Positions 24,895 to 33,751 of a DNA stretch of 64,000 nt are shown here, one piece after another (positions within the stretch are counted from its first letter, which is position 1; each line of letters opens with the position of its first letter). The translations under genes and the position numbers were made by a program. Source of the stretch: UMGS1663 sp963558185 (GTDB lineage: Bacteria; Bacillota; Clostridia; TANB77; CAG-508); NCBI GenBank assembly GCA_963558185.1, contig CAUWFE010000007.1, positions 1 to 64,000 of the forward strand, given 5' to 3'. The notes below the pieces were generated by a model that worked only from the letters and a program-made list of their open reading frames with translations, ran no database searches and was not told where the DNA came from.

Positions 24895-24952
24895 GGCCGT
24901 TCATTAAAGTTCAAAATCGAAAAAGTGATAAAATGAATTTTAAGGAATGGCC
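24895..24952 (+). other. Imperfect hairpin after clpC
   Basis: Arm 24895-24912 pairs with 24935-24952 over 18 bp with three mismatches. No T-run follows directly, so it may be an RNA-stability hairpin or an element end rather than a terminator. Confidence 0.4.
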
Positions 24953-24965
24953 TTAAAGTTAAAAA

Positions 24966-25240
24966 TGATTATAACGTTAATTTGTTAGTACTCACAGTTT
25001 ATAAATAATATTAATAAGAATGTATATATTAATATTTCATAAATTTCTTTGGTTCAATACGTGCATTAGACTTTCTAAATCTAAAAGGAATGAGCCTCTC
25101 GGAATTTCCGCTTCCTCATTCCTTTTAGATAAAGAAACTCTTACAAGCACTTCTATCACAATCGAAATTTAATCAATATTAATATATATACATTCTATAG
25201 AATAATTTGTAGCTGTGAATTGTAACGTTAATTTACAAAA
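24966..25240. repeat. Fold-back (MITE-like) element
   Basis: The two halves form a long imperfect inverted repeat about 275 bp long. The centre is a perfect 16-bp stem, 25079-25094 with 25115-25130. Further out, AGAATGTATATATTAATATT on the left reappears inverted near 25175-25195, and TAACGTTA marks both outer ends (24971-24978 and 25223-25230). No coding potential. The gap 24869-25346 contains nothing else but the hairpin before it and a terminator after it. Confidence 0.55.
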
Positions 25241-25247
25241 AACTTAA

Positions 25248-25278
25248 AAAAAAATAGATATCTTCTTGCTATTTTTTT
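25248..25278. terminator. Terminator hairpin
   Basis: AAAAAAATAG (25248-25257) pairs with CTATTTTTTT (25269-25278); T-runs on either strand. It insulates the clpC side from the next operon. Confidence 0.6.
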
Positions 25279-25346
25279 TATATTATTGTATTATATTATA
25301 TGTATAATTATAAGTAGAAAAATAGGAGAAGGGAGCTAAAATAAAA

Positions 25347-25793
25347 ATGAAAAAAATAGTAGCAATTTTCACCATTACATTTTGTTTATTAGGAACATCA
25401 GTAGCATTTGCTACAAGTGCGAATAATTATGAGCAAACAAATAAGAATAGTAGTTTAGTAGAACAAGTAACACAAAAAGATAATGAAACTGTTAATAAAC
25501 TAGTAGATATGAAAAAGAATGAGGAAAAATCATTGGAACAGTACAAAATAGATTATGGATCAGACTCCTATGGTTTTGCAGCCTATTTATTACATAAGGT
25601 ACAAGTATATAGTATACCATTTTGCTTTATAGGAATAGCACTAAGTGCGATTTATCAGTATGTTATAGGTGTTAGAAAATTAGACGTTAGAGATAAAGGT
25701 TTTAATGTTATGATAGCAGTAGTTACCTTATTTATTATTGCGCAAGTATTACCATTAATATTTGCCATTGTAGTTAAAGGTTGGGGGGTATAA
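25347..25793 (+). CDS. Secreted/membrane protein at the head of the CpaE-like operon
   Basis: 148 residues. MKKIVAIFTITFCLLGTSVAFA is a clear signal peptide. A charged, Asn/Lys-rich extracellular stretch follows to about 75, then two hydrophobic helices (about 85-110 and 122-143) joined by the basic loop GVRKLDVRDKGF. The two C-terminal helices with a short basic loop are like small VirB2/TrbC-type or phage-holin-like membrane proteins, but I cannot assign a family. The stop is 3 bp before the CpaE-like gene, so the two are coupled. Confidence 0.65.
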   Translation: MKKIVAIFTITFCLLGTSVAFATSANNYEQTNKNSSLVEQVTQKDNETVNKLVDMKKNEEKSLEQYKIDYGSDSYGFAAYLLHKVQVYSIPFCFIGIALSAIYQYVIGVRKLDVRDKGFNVMIAVVTLFIIAQVLPLIFAIVVKGWGV

Positions 25794-25796
25794 CGA

Positions 25797-28304
25797 ATGA
25801 AAGTATTATTTGCAGTAAGTAATGAAAGTATATCAGAAGCAATTATAAAAAAATATCAACAAACTTATAAAGAAATTATTTCAAGTAAAAATGTTTATTA
25901 CTTTAATGCAATTATAAAAGAATTACAAAAAGATAAAACTTATGATAGAATTATAATTAGTGAGGACTTAGAGCCTTTTGCAAACAATAATTATGAAACA
26001 ATAGATAGCTTTTTATTTGAAAAGCTAGATAATATAAGTGATGAAGCAAGTAATAACCAAGGAGAAGATATTCCAATTATATTAATTGCAGCAGACAGAC
26101 GTACAAAAGGAGAAAATATATTAGTAAAATTATTCGGAATTGGAATATATAGTGCATTAATTGGTGATGATAGAAGTATTGAAAAATTATGTAGTTTAAT
26201 ATATAAACCACGTAGTAAAAAAGAAGCAAAACAATACTATAAAATTGCATCTAATGAAGTGAAATATGAAGCTGAAAGTGAAGGAGATGTTAGTGAAGTT
26301 GAAATTCAAAATATCTTAGCACATTACAAAAGACTAGGAAATAATGAGGAAAAATATGTAGATAGCTTTAATAGCATAGCAAGCCAGTATACAGATCAAC
26401 AATTAAAATTAATTATAAGATTTTTACCATTAAATGTAAAAGCAGTATTAGAAGCAAATTGCCCAAAATATCAACAAGTTGCAGCTTTTTCAGGAATTTC
26501 TAATTCTCCAAATAAAGTTAAAACAGTAAGAAAAACGGAAAAATATATTAATAATGCACCTAGCAGTGGAATTCAAGTAAAATCTATTGTATCAAAAGAA
26601 AAGCAAACAAAATTAACAAAACCAGTAATAATACCATCAGAAGTAGCAGAAAGAACAGTAAAAAAGATTTCAACTAATTCAGCAAATAATATAAATTTAG
26701 AGAAAAAAGAACTTCAACAACCAATTAGGCAACACTCAGAACTTCAACAACCAGCTAATAATCAAACAGAAAATATAACAGATGAAATTGATTTAGAAGA
26801 AGTAGCACAAACTGAACCTGTAAAAAAACGTAGAGGTAGACCTAAAAAAGTACAAAATATCGATGGAGAAAATCAAGAAGTAATTCAACAAGAACCTGTC
26901 AAAAAGAGAAGAGGAAGACCAAGAAAAAATCCACTTCCAGAAGAAGTAACTGAAATACAAAATACAGAATCAAATGTTGAAAACATGCTACCAGGCATTG
27001 AAGAAGATAAATTTATAGATAACACATTACCAGGCATTGAAGAAGATACATTTATAGATAATACATTACCAGGTTTTGAAACTGAAAATACTTCTGAAAA
27101 TATATTACCAGGATTTGAAGATAATAATAATTCAACAAATATATTACCAGGTTTTGAAGATGAAAGTTATAATGTAAATGAATATAATAATTTTTCAGAA
27201 ATGCAAAATGAAGAAGAAAATATATATAAACCACATAACACAATAAATACTAACTATGAACCACCAAGAGTAACACCAAGTGATTATAATCCAAATAATA
27301 ATTATCAAATGCAAAATCAAAATATGAATTACCCAAATCAAAACTATAATGAAAATGTCCAAGATATTGCAAACTATGGTAGAACACCAATGCAAGAACA
27401 ATTTCAAAATGCTTTATATAGTGGTGATAAAAAAATAGTAGCATTTGTTGGAACATCTAAAAATGGAACATCATTTTTAATAAATAATATTGCACAAATC
27501 TTATCAAATCAAGGTATAAAAACAGCTATATTAGATTTAACAACAAATAAAAATGCATATTATATATATACAAAAAATGAAGAAAATTTAAGAAAAATAG
27601 CCTTTGATTCTATTGATAAATTATCACAAGGAATTACACAAGGTATAATGGTAAATAAAAATTTAGATGTATATACATCATTACCAGGTGATGAACAAGA
27701 AGAAATAAATGCAGAAAGAGTGCTAAGTACATTAACAAATAATTATTCAGTAGTTTTGGTAGATTGTGATTTTAAAACTCCATATAGCTTTATAGCAAAT
27801 ATGCAAGAAATTTATTTAGTGCAAAGTATGGATGTACTTACAATTCAACCATTAACAGCATATTTAAGAGATTTAAAAGCAAAAAACATATTAGATAATG
27901 AAAAATTAAGAATTGTTGTTAACAAATATACAAAAGTAAGAAGCATTACAGAAAAAACAATAATAGGAGGAATGGCTTACTACAATGATCCTTCAATGTC
28001 ATTTATGACAGAATTATTTAATAGAGAAACTATTAGATATGTTGTAATTCCATTTGATATGTCAGCATATTCAAAATACTTAGAAGGCTTAGTAAATTGT
28101 AATATTTCACTAAATGGATATTCTAAAGATATGATGAATTATTTAAAAAAATTAGCAAATATGGTATATCCATTAATAAGTCAAACACCAAAGAACAATA
28201 AAAATAATAAAAAAAATAAATATAATACGTATAATCAATATGAAAATGTTTTTTCAAATAGCATGAATAATACATTAAATAAAATGAAGAACAATAACTT
28301 CTAA
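25797..28304 (+). CDS. CpaE/TadZ-like ATPase with AT-hook-like and LPGFE repeats
   Basis: 835 residues. The N-terminal 150 residues (MKVLFAVSNESISEAI...IIISEDL) look like a receiver-type fold, as in CpaE. A long linker carries two AT-hook-like motifs, PVKKRRGRPKK (about 341) and PVKKRRGRPRK (about 367), and five copies of LPG[IF]E (about 398-460), then an Asn/Gln/Tyr-rich region. From about 545 a MinD/ParA-type domain begins: IVAFVGTSKNGTSFLINNIA, VLVDCDF. Its Walker A lacks the usual GKT/S lysine arrangement, as in TadZ-type proteins. It may localise a Tad-like machine. The machine's other parts are at 38-50 kb. Confidence 0.65.
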   Translation: MKVLFAVSNESISEAIIKKYQQTYKEIISSKNVYYFNAIIKELQKDKTYDRIIISEDLEPFANNNYETIDSFLFEKLDNISDEASNNQGEDIPIILIAADRRTKGENILVKLFGIGIYSALIGDDRSIEKLCSLIYKPRSKKEAKQYYKIASNEVKYEAESEGDVSEVEIQNILAHYKRLGNNEEKYVDSFNSIASQYTDQQLKLIIRFLPLNVKAVLEANCPKYQQVAAFSGISNSPNKVKTVRKTEKYINNAPSSGIQVKSIVSKEKQTKLTKPVIIPSEVAERTVKKISTNSANNINLEKKELQQPIRQHSELQQPANNQTENITDEIDLEEVAQTEPVKKRRGRPKKVQNIDGENQEVIQQEPVKKRRGRPRKNPLPEEVTEIQNTESNVENMLPGIEEDKFIDNTLPGIEEDTFIDNTLPGFETENTSENILPGFEDNNNSTNILPGFEDESYNVNEYNNFSEMQNEEENIYKPHNTINTNYEPPRVTPSDYNPNNNYQMQNQNMNYPNQNYNENVQDIANYGRTPMQEQFQNALYSGDKKIVAFVGTSKNGTSFLINNIAQILSNQGIKTAILDLTTNKNAYYIYTKNEENLRKIAFDSIDKLSQGITQGIMVNKNLDVYTSLPGDEQEEINAERVLSTLTNNYSVVLVDCDFKTPYSFIANMQEIYLVQSMDVLTIQPLTAYLRDLKAKNILDNEKLRIVVNKYTKVRSITEKTIIGGMAYYNDPSMSFMTELFNRETIRYVVIPFDMSAYSKYLEGLVNCNISLNGYSKDMMNYLKKLANMVYPLISQTPKNNKNNKKNKYNTYNQYENVFSNSMNNTLNKMKNNNF

Positions 28305-28328
28305 AATATAAAAGGAGGTGCTATAGTT

Positions 28329-29438
28329 TTGATAGTTGCAGTAATAATACTGCTAGTAGTAATTATTGTATTCTTGATGATATATAATATGTCTATTCAT
28401 AAAAAGATAGATATGTTTCAAAATATTAATCAAAAAGTAAAAAGTTTAAATATTTTACAAGAATTTATGAATACTATCAGTCAAGAAACTACAGCGGATG
28501 AAAAAATTAAAAGAATAAATGATATAATAATAGAGCAATATGATATAAAATATTCTACTATAGTAACATATACAGGAACAGAATATAAAATTAAAGCAAC
28601 AAATGTGGATAGTAAACATTGGCAAACGTTAGAAAATTTGCATAAAGAAGAAATATTTAAAGATAGTATTCAAACAGCAACTCCAAAATATATTACAGTA
28701 GAAAAAGAAGGAGAAAGATTGCCATATCAAAAATTAGAATTTGGAAGGGCAAAATGTGCAATGTTTTTCCCATTATATGTAGATAATATATATGTAGGAT
28801 ATTGGATTATAGAAAGTGGTAAACCACACGATTTTGATAATATAGATACTACGATTTTAGAAGTTGTAAAAAACAATATCATTTCATCACTAAAATCAAT
28901 AGAAAAACAAGGTGTTATTGAAAATATAGTAAGAACAGATGAATTTACAGGTTTAAAAAGTGAAGAATATTTATATGGACAAGCAAAAAGAAAAATGGAT
29001 GAGTATACAACGTCGGCAGTATGTATGTTTAAAATTACTAATATTGTAGATATAAATGAAAAATTTGGTAGACATACTGGAAATGATGTTATAAAAGAAT
29101 TAAGTGAAGTTATTAAAGAAAATATTTCATCAGAATATATTTTTGTACGTTATATGGGACCTAAATTTGTAATTGTTTTTCCGGGGGTTGAAGTAAGTGG
29201 TGTAGCTGAATTTATGGCGGATGTAAAAAAGAAAATAGAATCTATGCAAGTTATGCAAAGTGAAGAAGATGATTTTTACTATGAAGAAAATGAAGATGAA
29301 GAATTAAAAGCAGAGCCAACAATAAATGTTGTTATCACTACATATTACAAAGGAACAGCTTTAGAAGGCTTAACTAGGAAATTGGAAGAATATTTAGATA
29401 ATTCAGCTCAAACAGAACATACCATTAATTATATATAA
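28329..29438 (+). CDS. Membrane GAF protein with degenerate GGDEF domain
   Basis: 369 residues from TTG 28329, 8 bp after AAAGGAGGTG; a TTG start is chosen because no ATG fits. One membrane helix (1-20), a coiled linker, then a GAF-like domain (about 45-190) and a GGDEF-like domain (about 200-360) with RTDEFTGL and RHTGNDVIKELS. The catalytic GGDEF loop reads YMGPKFVIVF, so diguanylate cyclase activity is unlikely. It may be a c-di-GMP or nucleotide sensor. It is 12 bp before ireB. Confidence 0.7.
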   Translation: MIVAVIILLVVIIVFLMIYNMSIHKKIDMFQNINQKVKSLNILQEFMNTISQETTADEKIKRINDIIIEQYDIKYSTIVTYTGTEYKIKATNVDSKHWQTLENLHKEEIFKDSIQTATPKYITVEKEGERLPYQKLEFGRAKCAMFFPLYVDNIYVGYWIIESGKPHDFDNIDTTILEVVKNNIISSLKSIEKQGVIENIVRTDEFTGLKSEEYLYGQAKRKMDEYTTSAVCMFKITNIVDINEKFGRHTGNDVIKELSEVIKENISSEYIFVRYMGPKFVIVFPGVEVSGVAEFMADVKKKIESMQVMQSEEDDFYYEENEDEELKAEPTINVVITTYYKGTALEGLTRKLEEYLDNSAQTEHTINYI

Positions 29439-29450
29439 AGGAGGTATTTT

Positions 29451-29702
29451 ATGGTATCAGATGAAACAATGTTTTTTAAGGTGGAAAAAGATAAAAATAT
29501 AAAAACAGAAGAAATAATGCAAAAAGTATATCAAGCCTTAAAAGAAAAAGGATATAATCCAATTAATCAGATAGTAGGGTATATATTATCTGGAGATCCA
29601 ACATATATTACAAATCATAATGATGCAAGAAATTTAATAAGACAGGTAGAACGAGACGAACTTTTAGAGCAAATGGTAAAAAAATATATTGGAATAGAAT
29701 AA
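29451..29702 (+). CDS. ireB: IreB family regulatory phosphoprotein (UPF0297)
   Basis: 83 residues, MVSDETMFFKVEKDKN then QKVYQALKEKGYNPINQIVGYILSGDPTYI, the invariant core of IreB, and HNDARNLIRQVERDELLEQMV. In Enterococcus IreB is a substrate of the Ser/Thr kinase IreK and modulates cephalosporin tolerance. It sits directly before ruvX, the usual Firmicutes order. Confidence 0.93.
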   Translation: MVSDETMFFKVEKDKNIKTEEIMQKVYQALKEKGYNPINQIVGYILSGDPTYITNHNDARNLIRQVERDELLEQMVKKYIGIE

Positions 29703-29711
29703 GAGGAAAAT

Positions 29712-30143
29712 ATGCGAAAATTAGGAATTGACTATGGTGATAGTAGAGTTGGACTTTCAATTACAGATGCTTTAGGAATAACTGTTCAAGGTTTAGAAAC
29801 AATACATCATAATGGAAATGATAAATTAGTATTAAAAAGATTAGAAGAAATACTACAAAAATATGAAATAGATACTTTTGTAGTAGGAATGCCAATAAAT
29901 ATGAATGGAACCAAAACACAAAGAGTAGAGGTAACAGAAAAATTTATTCATAAGTTAAGATGTAAATTTAATAAGGTAAAAATTGAAACAATGGATGAAA
30001 GGCTAACAACTGTTGCAGCACATAAAACTATGAATCTTTTAAATGTTAATAAAAAACAAAAAAGGAACATAGTAGATACAATATCAGCAGAATACATTTT
30101 AGAAATGTATATGGAAAAAAATAAAAATCAAAAAAGTTTTTAA
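29712..30143 (+). CDS. ruvX: Putative Holliday junction resolvase RuvX (YqgF)
   Basis: 143 residues. RKLGIDYGDSRVGLSITD with the catalytic Asp, FVVGMPINMNGT, MDERLTT and a final DTISAEYILEMY match the RNase H-like YqgF fold. Family members act in 16S rRNA 5' processing or junction resolution. 9 bp after ireB, with GAGGA upstream. Confidence 0.93.
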   Translation: MRKLGIDYGDSRVGLSITDALGITVQGLETIHHNGNDKLVLKRLEEILQKYEIDTFVVGMPINMNGTKTQRVEVTEKFIHKLRCKFNKVKIETMDERLTTVAAHKTMNLLNVNKKQKRNIVDTISAEYILEMYMEKNKNQKSF

Positions 30144-30186
30144 TGTTGTAGAAATACAAAATTATATATTTGAAGGGAGAAATAAT

Positions 30187-30510
30187 ATGAAAGAAAATGA
30201 AGAAAACAATATCCAAAATGAGGAATTTGATAATATTATCGTATTAAATGATGAAAATGGAGAAGAAGTTTCTTTTGAATTTTTAGATTTAATTGAATTA
30301 GATGGAGAAGAATACGTAGTATTATTACCAGCAGAGGAAGAAGACAATGAAGAAGCAGGAGAAGTAGTAATATTAAAGGTAGAAGATACTGAAGATGATT
30401 CAGAAGAAGAGTCTTATGTAAGTGTTGATGATGAAGAAACACTACAAAAAGTATTTGATATGTTCAAAGAAAAGTTTAAAGATGATTTTAATTTTATTGA
30501 TGAAGACTAA
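30187..30510 (+). CDS. DUF1292 domain protein
   Basis: 107 residues, very acidic. NIIVLNDENGEEVSFEFLDL and EYVVLLPAEEEDNEEAGEVVILKVED are the DUF1292 pattern seen in the ireB-ruvX-DUF1292 cluster of many Firmicutes. No enzymatic motif; function unknown. GAAGGGAG precedes ATG. Confidence 0.88.
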   Translation: MKENEENNIQNEEFDNIIVLNDENGEEVSFEFLDLIELDGEEYVVLLPAEEEDNEEAGEVVILKVEDTEDDSEEESYVSVDDEETLQKVFDMFKEKFKDDFNFIDED

Positions 30511-30514
30511 TAAT

Positions 30515-30551
30515 AAAAAGGTTGGAGGTTGGAAAATTTCTAACCTTTTTA
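30515..30551 (+). terminator. Intrinsic terminator after the DUF1292 gene
   Basis: AAAAAGGTTGG (30516-30525) pairs with CTAACCTTTTT (30540-30550) with one G-T pair, ending in a T-run. Confidence 0.7.
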
Positions 30552-30588
30552 TATATTAAAATAAAAATTTTGAGGGGAGAACAAAGGA

Positions 30589-31065
30589 ATGAAAAATTTA
30601 AGTAGTTGGTTAATAGCATTTTTTATGATAATGTATTGGGGATTTAGAGTTGTAGTTGCATTTATGGCAAGTTTACAGATGGACTTCTTCATACAGCCAT
30701 ATGATGTTAATATAGAAGTTGCACTATTGTTTGTTGTTCTTTTATGTGTACCATTTATATTTAAGAGAAGATTATGGGCAGGCATTGTATATTTAGTATC
30801 ATATGGATGGTATTTAGGAGTTCCAATTTTTACAGGAATTATGAGTATGATAAATGGAGAACAATTATCAGTAGATACTTATATGCAAATGTTTATGGCT
30901 TTTATAGGTATGGTTATTGCAATATTTGCAATTTTTGATATATTATTTGACAAGAGTAGAAAAGCAAACCCAGTAGATAAAAAGACAGACTGGTTTTATA
31001 AAAATGAAGAATTTGATAGAAAATTAGACGAAAGAGCAGATAAAAATAATTATAGGACATATTAG
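30589..31065 (+). CDS. Multi-pass membrane protein
   Basis: 158 residues with four hydrophobic segments (about 4-25, 43-62, 66-86 and 98-122) and a charged C-terminal tail (KSRKANPVDKKTDWFYKNEEFDRKLDERADKNNY). AGGGGAG lies upstream. The tail pattern WFYKNEEYDRKxDERxDKN is seen in uncharacterised Clostridia membrane proteins. Function unknown. The mobile island begins right after it. Confidence 0.65.
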   Translation: MKNLSSWLIAFFMIMYWGFRVVVAFMASLQMDFFIQPYDVNIEVALLFVVLLCVPFIFKRRLWAGIVYLVSYGWYLGVPIFTGIMSMINGEQLSVDTYMQMFMAFIGMVIAIFAIFDILFDKSRKANPVDKKTDWFYKNEEFDRKLDERADKNNYRTY

Positions 31066-31095
31066 TTTCATAGATAGTGAGTTTACTAGAGGTAA

Positions 31096-31308
31096 TGCAA
31101 ACTATATAACCTTGATATGATTATTGCAGTTGAATATAGAGTGAATTCTAAGAGAGCAACAGAATTTAGAATATGGGCAACAAGAGTATTAAAAGAATAT
31201 ATGATTAAAGGATTTGCTTTAAATGATGAGAGATTTATAAATGGAAATAAATATGATGCAAAGTTTCTTGGTAAGAAAGTAAATTATTTGGAAAAAAATA
31301 ATTTATAG
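31096..31308 (+). pseudogene. RhuM-family protein fragment
   Basis: In the frame of ATG 31117, and also before it, one reads KLYNLDMIIAVEYRVNSKRA, then TEFRIWATRVLKEYMIKGF and ALNDERF. This is the highly conserved core of RhuM-like proteins, normally found in the middle of a 330-residue protein. Nothing of the N-terminus or of the C-terminus is present; after about 31260 the match ends. No ribosome-binding site. A broken gene of the island. Confidence 0.7.
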
Positions 31309-31540
31309 TAATAAAGAAGGTGAAAACAATGAATAATAGCAATTAAAAGTTAACTAAAGTCGGAATTAACTGGGTAATGGAGACTTAAGGAAAAACATAC
31401 TCAAACCTTTATAAATAAAGAAAAAATCACTAAATTCTTTTTACATATTTACTATATTTTTACTAAAAAAACTATAAAAATATGGGGGTAGTGGGAACAT
31501 AAAGAAAACTTTAATACAATTAATAGAAACGGAGGTAGCA

Positions 31541-32395
31541 ATGAAGAAAATTGGAGAGAAATATAAAAACAATACTTTTGAAAATATAAAGCATATTGAT
31601 GATTATGGCAATGAATATTGGTATGCTAGGGAACTTTCAAAAGTTTTAGAATATAAAGACTGGAGAAATTTCTTAAAGGTTTTAAATAAAGCAAAAGAGG
31701 CTTGCAAAAATTCTGGATTTAATATAGATGAACAACTTGCTGAGGTCAACAAGTTGTCAAAAAGAAATAATAATGCCACTGCTAATATACAAGATTATAA
31801 ACTTTCAAGATATATATGTTATTTAATAGTACAAAACGCAGATCCAAGCAAAGAAGTTGTTGCTTTAGGACAAACCTATTTTGCTATTCAAACAAGAAAA
31901 CAAGAAATAACAGAACAAGAATATGATTCTTTATCAGATGATGAAAAAAGATTTTATCAAAGAAAATTAACAAAACAAGGTAATTATACGTTACAAAAAG
32001 TTGCGTCTTCTGTTGGTGTTAAAAATATGGCAGAATTTCATAATGCTGGATATAAAGGATTATATAATGGGGAAACTGCCGATGATATATTTAAAAGGAA
32101 AAAATTACGTTATAGAGAAGATATTTTGGATAATATGAATGAAGATGAATTAGTAGCTAATTTATTTAGGATAAATCAAACTAAACAAAAACTTTTAAAA
32201 GATAATGTACAAGGTGAAAAAGAAGCAAAAGACGTACATTATGAGGTTGGTAAAAAAGTTAGAAAAGCAATTGCAGATATTGGTGGAATGATGCCCGAGA
32301 AAATGCCAACACCTAAAAAGAGTTTAAAGGAACTTGAAAGAGAAAAGAAACAATTAGAAATCAAACAAAATAAGAAACTTGAGGAGATAAAGTAA
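31541..32395 (+). CDS. DinD-like DNA damage-inducible protein (BRO-N domain)
   Basis: 284 residues, ACGGAGG 8 bp upstream. The N-terminal BRO domain reads DDYGNEYWYARELSKVLEYKDWRNFLKVL; LSRYICYLIVQNADPSKEVVALGQTYFAIQTRKQE is the DinD hallmark. A middle part, NMAEFHNAGYKGLYNGETADDI, and a lysine-rich coiled C-terminus complete it. E. coli DinD inhibits RecA strand exchange; homologues ride on mobile elements. No LexA-type box was seen nearby. Confidence 0.85.
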   Translation: MKKIGEKYKNNTFENIKHIDDYGNEYWYARELSKVLEYKDWRNFLKVLNKAKEACKNSGFNIDEQLAEVNKLSKRNNNATANIQDYKLSRYICYLIVQNADPSKEVVALGQTYFAIQTRKQEITEQEYDSLSDDEKRFYQRKLTKQGNYTLQKVASSVGVKNMAEFHNAGYKGLYNGETADDIFKRKKLRYREDILDNMNEDELVANLFRINQTKQKLLKDNVQGEKEAKDVHYEVGKKVRKAIADIGGMMPEKMPTPKKSLKELEREKKQLEIKQNKKLEEIK

Positions 32396-32426
32396 ACAAA
32401 AAAATTAAAATAATAAGAGTGATAAT

Positions 32427-33254
32427 ATGGAACCAAATATGGAAATTAAAGCAGAAGCAAATTTAACAGAGCCAATAAAACAAGTTACAGAAAGAGTTGT
32501 TATTCCACCAACAGCAGAAGTATCTAAGGGAATTACTAAACTATTAAGTGTGGTTACTACTTTTATTGATAATGCTACTTATAAATATATTGCCAATTCA
32601 GAAATGAAGAAAAAACAATTTTTAGAAGAATTGACCCAAAAATATAATTCTATTCCTGAAGATAGTTTAAAAGAACCGAATATAAATATTTTAGGAAATG
32701 TAATGGATAGTTTAAAATATAATTTAAATGAGGATTATTTAGTTGAAATGTATACTAATATATTAATAAGTGATATGGATTCGAGAACGAAGAATAAATG
32801 TCATATATGTTTTGTTGAAATATTAAAACAGTTAAGTAAAAATGATTTAGAGGTATTAAAGAGAATATATATGATGAAACATACATCGAGTATACCATTT
32901 GGAAAACTAAACATCGTTGATTCGAACAATAAACCATTAAAATATGAATTCCATAGTCCAATATATATTACAAATATTGATAATTATGTAATAGATGATT
33001 ATAATGCATTTTCAACAAGTATAGAAAATTTAAATAGACTTGGATTAATAGAAATAAATTATATAAAGTATTATACTGATAAAGCGATTTATGATTTATT
33101 AATACAAAAAGTTTTATCTTCATGTACTCATATTTTAAATGATTTAAGAAGCGATAATCCTGAAGCAACATTTGGATGTGAAAAAGCAATCTTAACAATT
33201 AATAATTTAGGATATGATTTAATGCAAATTTGCCTAAGAGATAATATTCAATAA
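32427..33254 (+). CDS. DUF4393 (Abi-alpha-like) protein
   Basis: 275 residues. LLSVVTTFIDNATYKYIANSEMKKKQFLEEL, then INILGNVMDSLKYNLNEDYLVEMYTNILISDMD, CHICFVEILKQLSKNDLEVLKRIY and a winged-helix-like C-terminal region ENLNRLGLIEI. This order is that of DUF4393 proteins, some of which are named Abi-alpha for phage abortive infection. It sits 31 bp after dinD in the island. A defence role is inference. Confidence 0.65.
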   Translation: MEPNMEIKAEANLTEPIKQVTERVVIPPTAEVSKGITKLLSVVTTFIDNATYKYIANSEMKKKQFLEELTQKYNSIPEDSLKEPNINILGNVMDSLKYNLNEDYLVEMYTNILISDMDSRTKNKCHICFVEILKQLSKNDLEVLKRIYMMKHTSSIPFGKLNIVDSNNKPLKYEFHSPIYITNIDNYVIDDYNAFSTSIENLNRLGLIEINYIKYYTDKAIYDLLIQKVLSSCTHILNDLRSDNPEATFGCEKAILTINNLGYDLMQICLRDNIQ

Positions 33255-33361
33255 TAAAGTAGAGTAGTAATATTATTAATGAACAACAAAATTCTACCAA
33301 AACTAACATCAATTGGGTAATAACGACTTATGGAAAACTTTTTGGAGGTCGAAGATTTGTT

Positions 33362-33751
33362 ATGAGATTAAGAGATTATATTTTACCTAGCGATTATGAA
33401 TTTAATATACAAGATATAAAAATACCAAATATGAATGATGAAGAAAAAGAAACAATAGAAACATTCATAGATATTACAAGACATATTCAAGAAATAGAAC
33501 AATTATTTAGAGTTTTTAGAGTAAATATTAAAATTCTTCTTAATTTTTATAGATTAGGAAATAATGATGAAATTAGTAAAAATTATGATTTTGAACTAGA
33601 AGATACAGATGATTATATAATTAACTCTCTTGTAATTAATTACATAAACTCTGCTAAAACATTAAAAGAATCGATAGAAAATTTTATGAAACAATTTGCT
33701 GGTGAAACTAATGAAATAAATATAAAATACAATATAGAAAATCTAAAGTAA
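33362..33751 (+). CDS. Hypothetical helical protein, possibly truncated
   Basis: 129 residues beginning MRLRDYILPSDYEF; acidic and largely helical, with ITRHIQEIEQLFRVFRVNIKILLNFYRL and a C-terminal helix. GGAGGTCG lies 9 bp before ATG. Its 3' end overlaps by 10 bp the zinc-ribbon remnant in another frame, so the natural C-terminus may have been replaced. The layout suggests a small HEPN-like bundle, but no catalytic motif is seen. Confidence 0.5.
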   Translation: MRLRDYILPSDYEFNIQDIKIPNMNDEEKETIETFIDITRHIQEIEQLFRVFRVNIKILLNFYRLGNNDEISKNYDFELEDTDDYIINSLVINYINSAKTLKESIENFMKQFAGETNEINIKYNIENLK

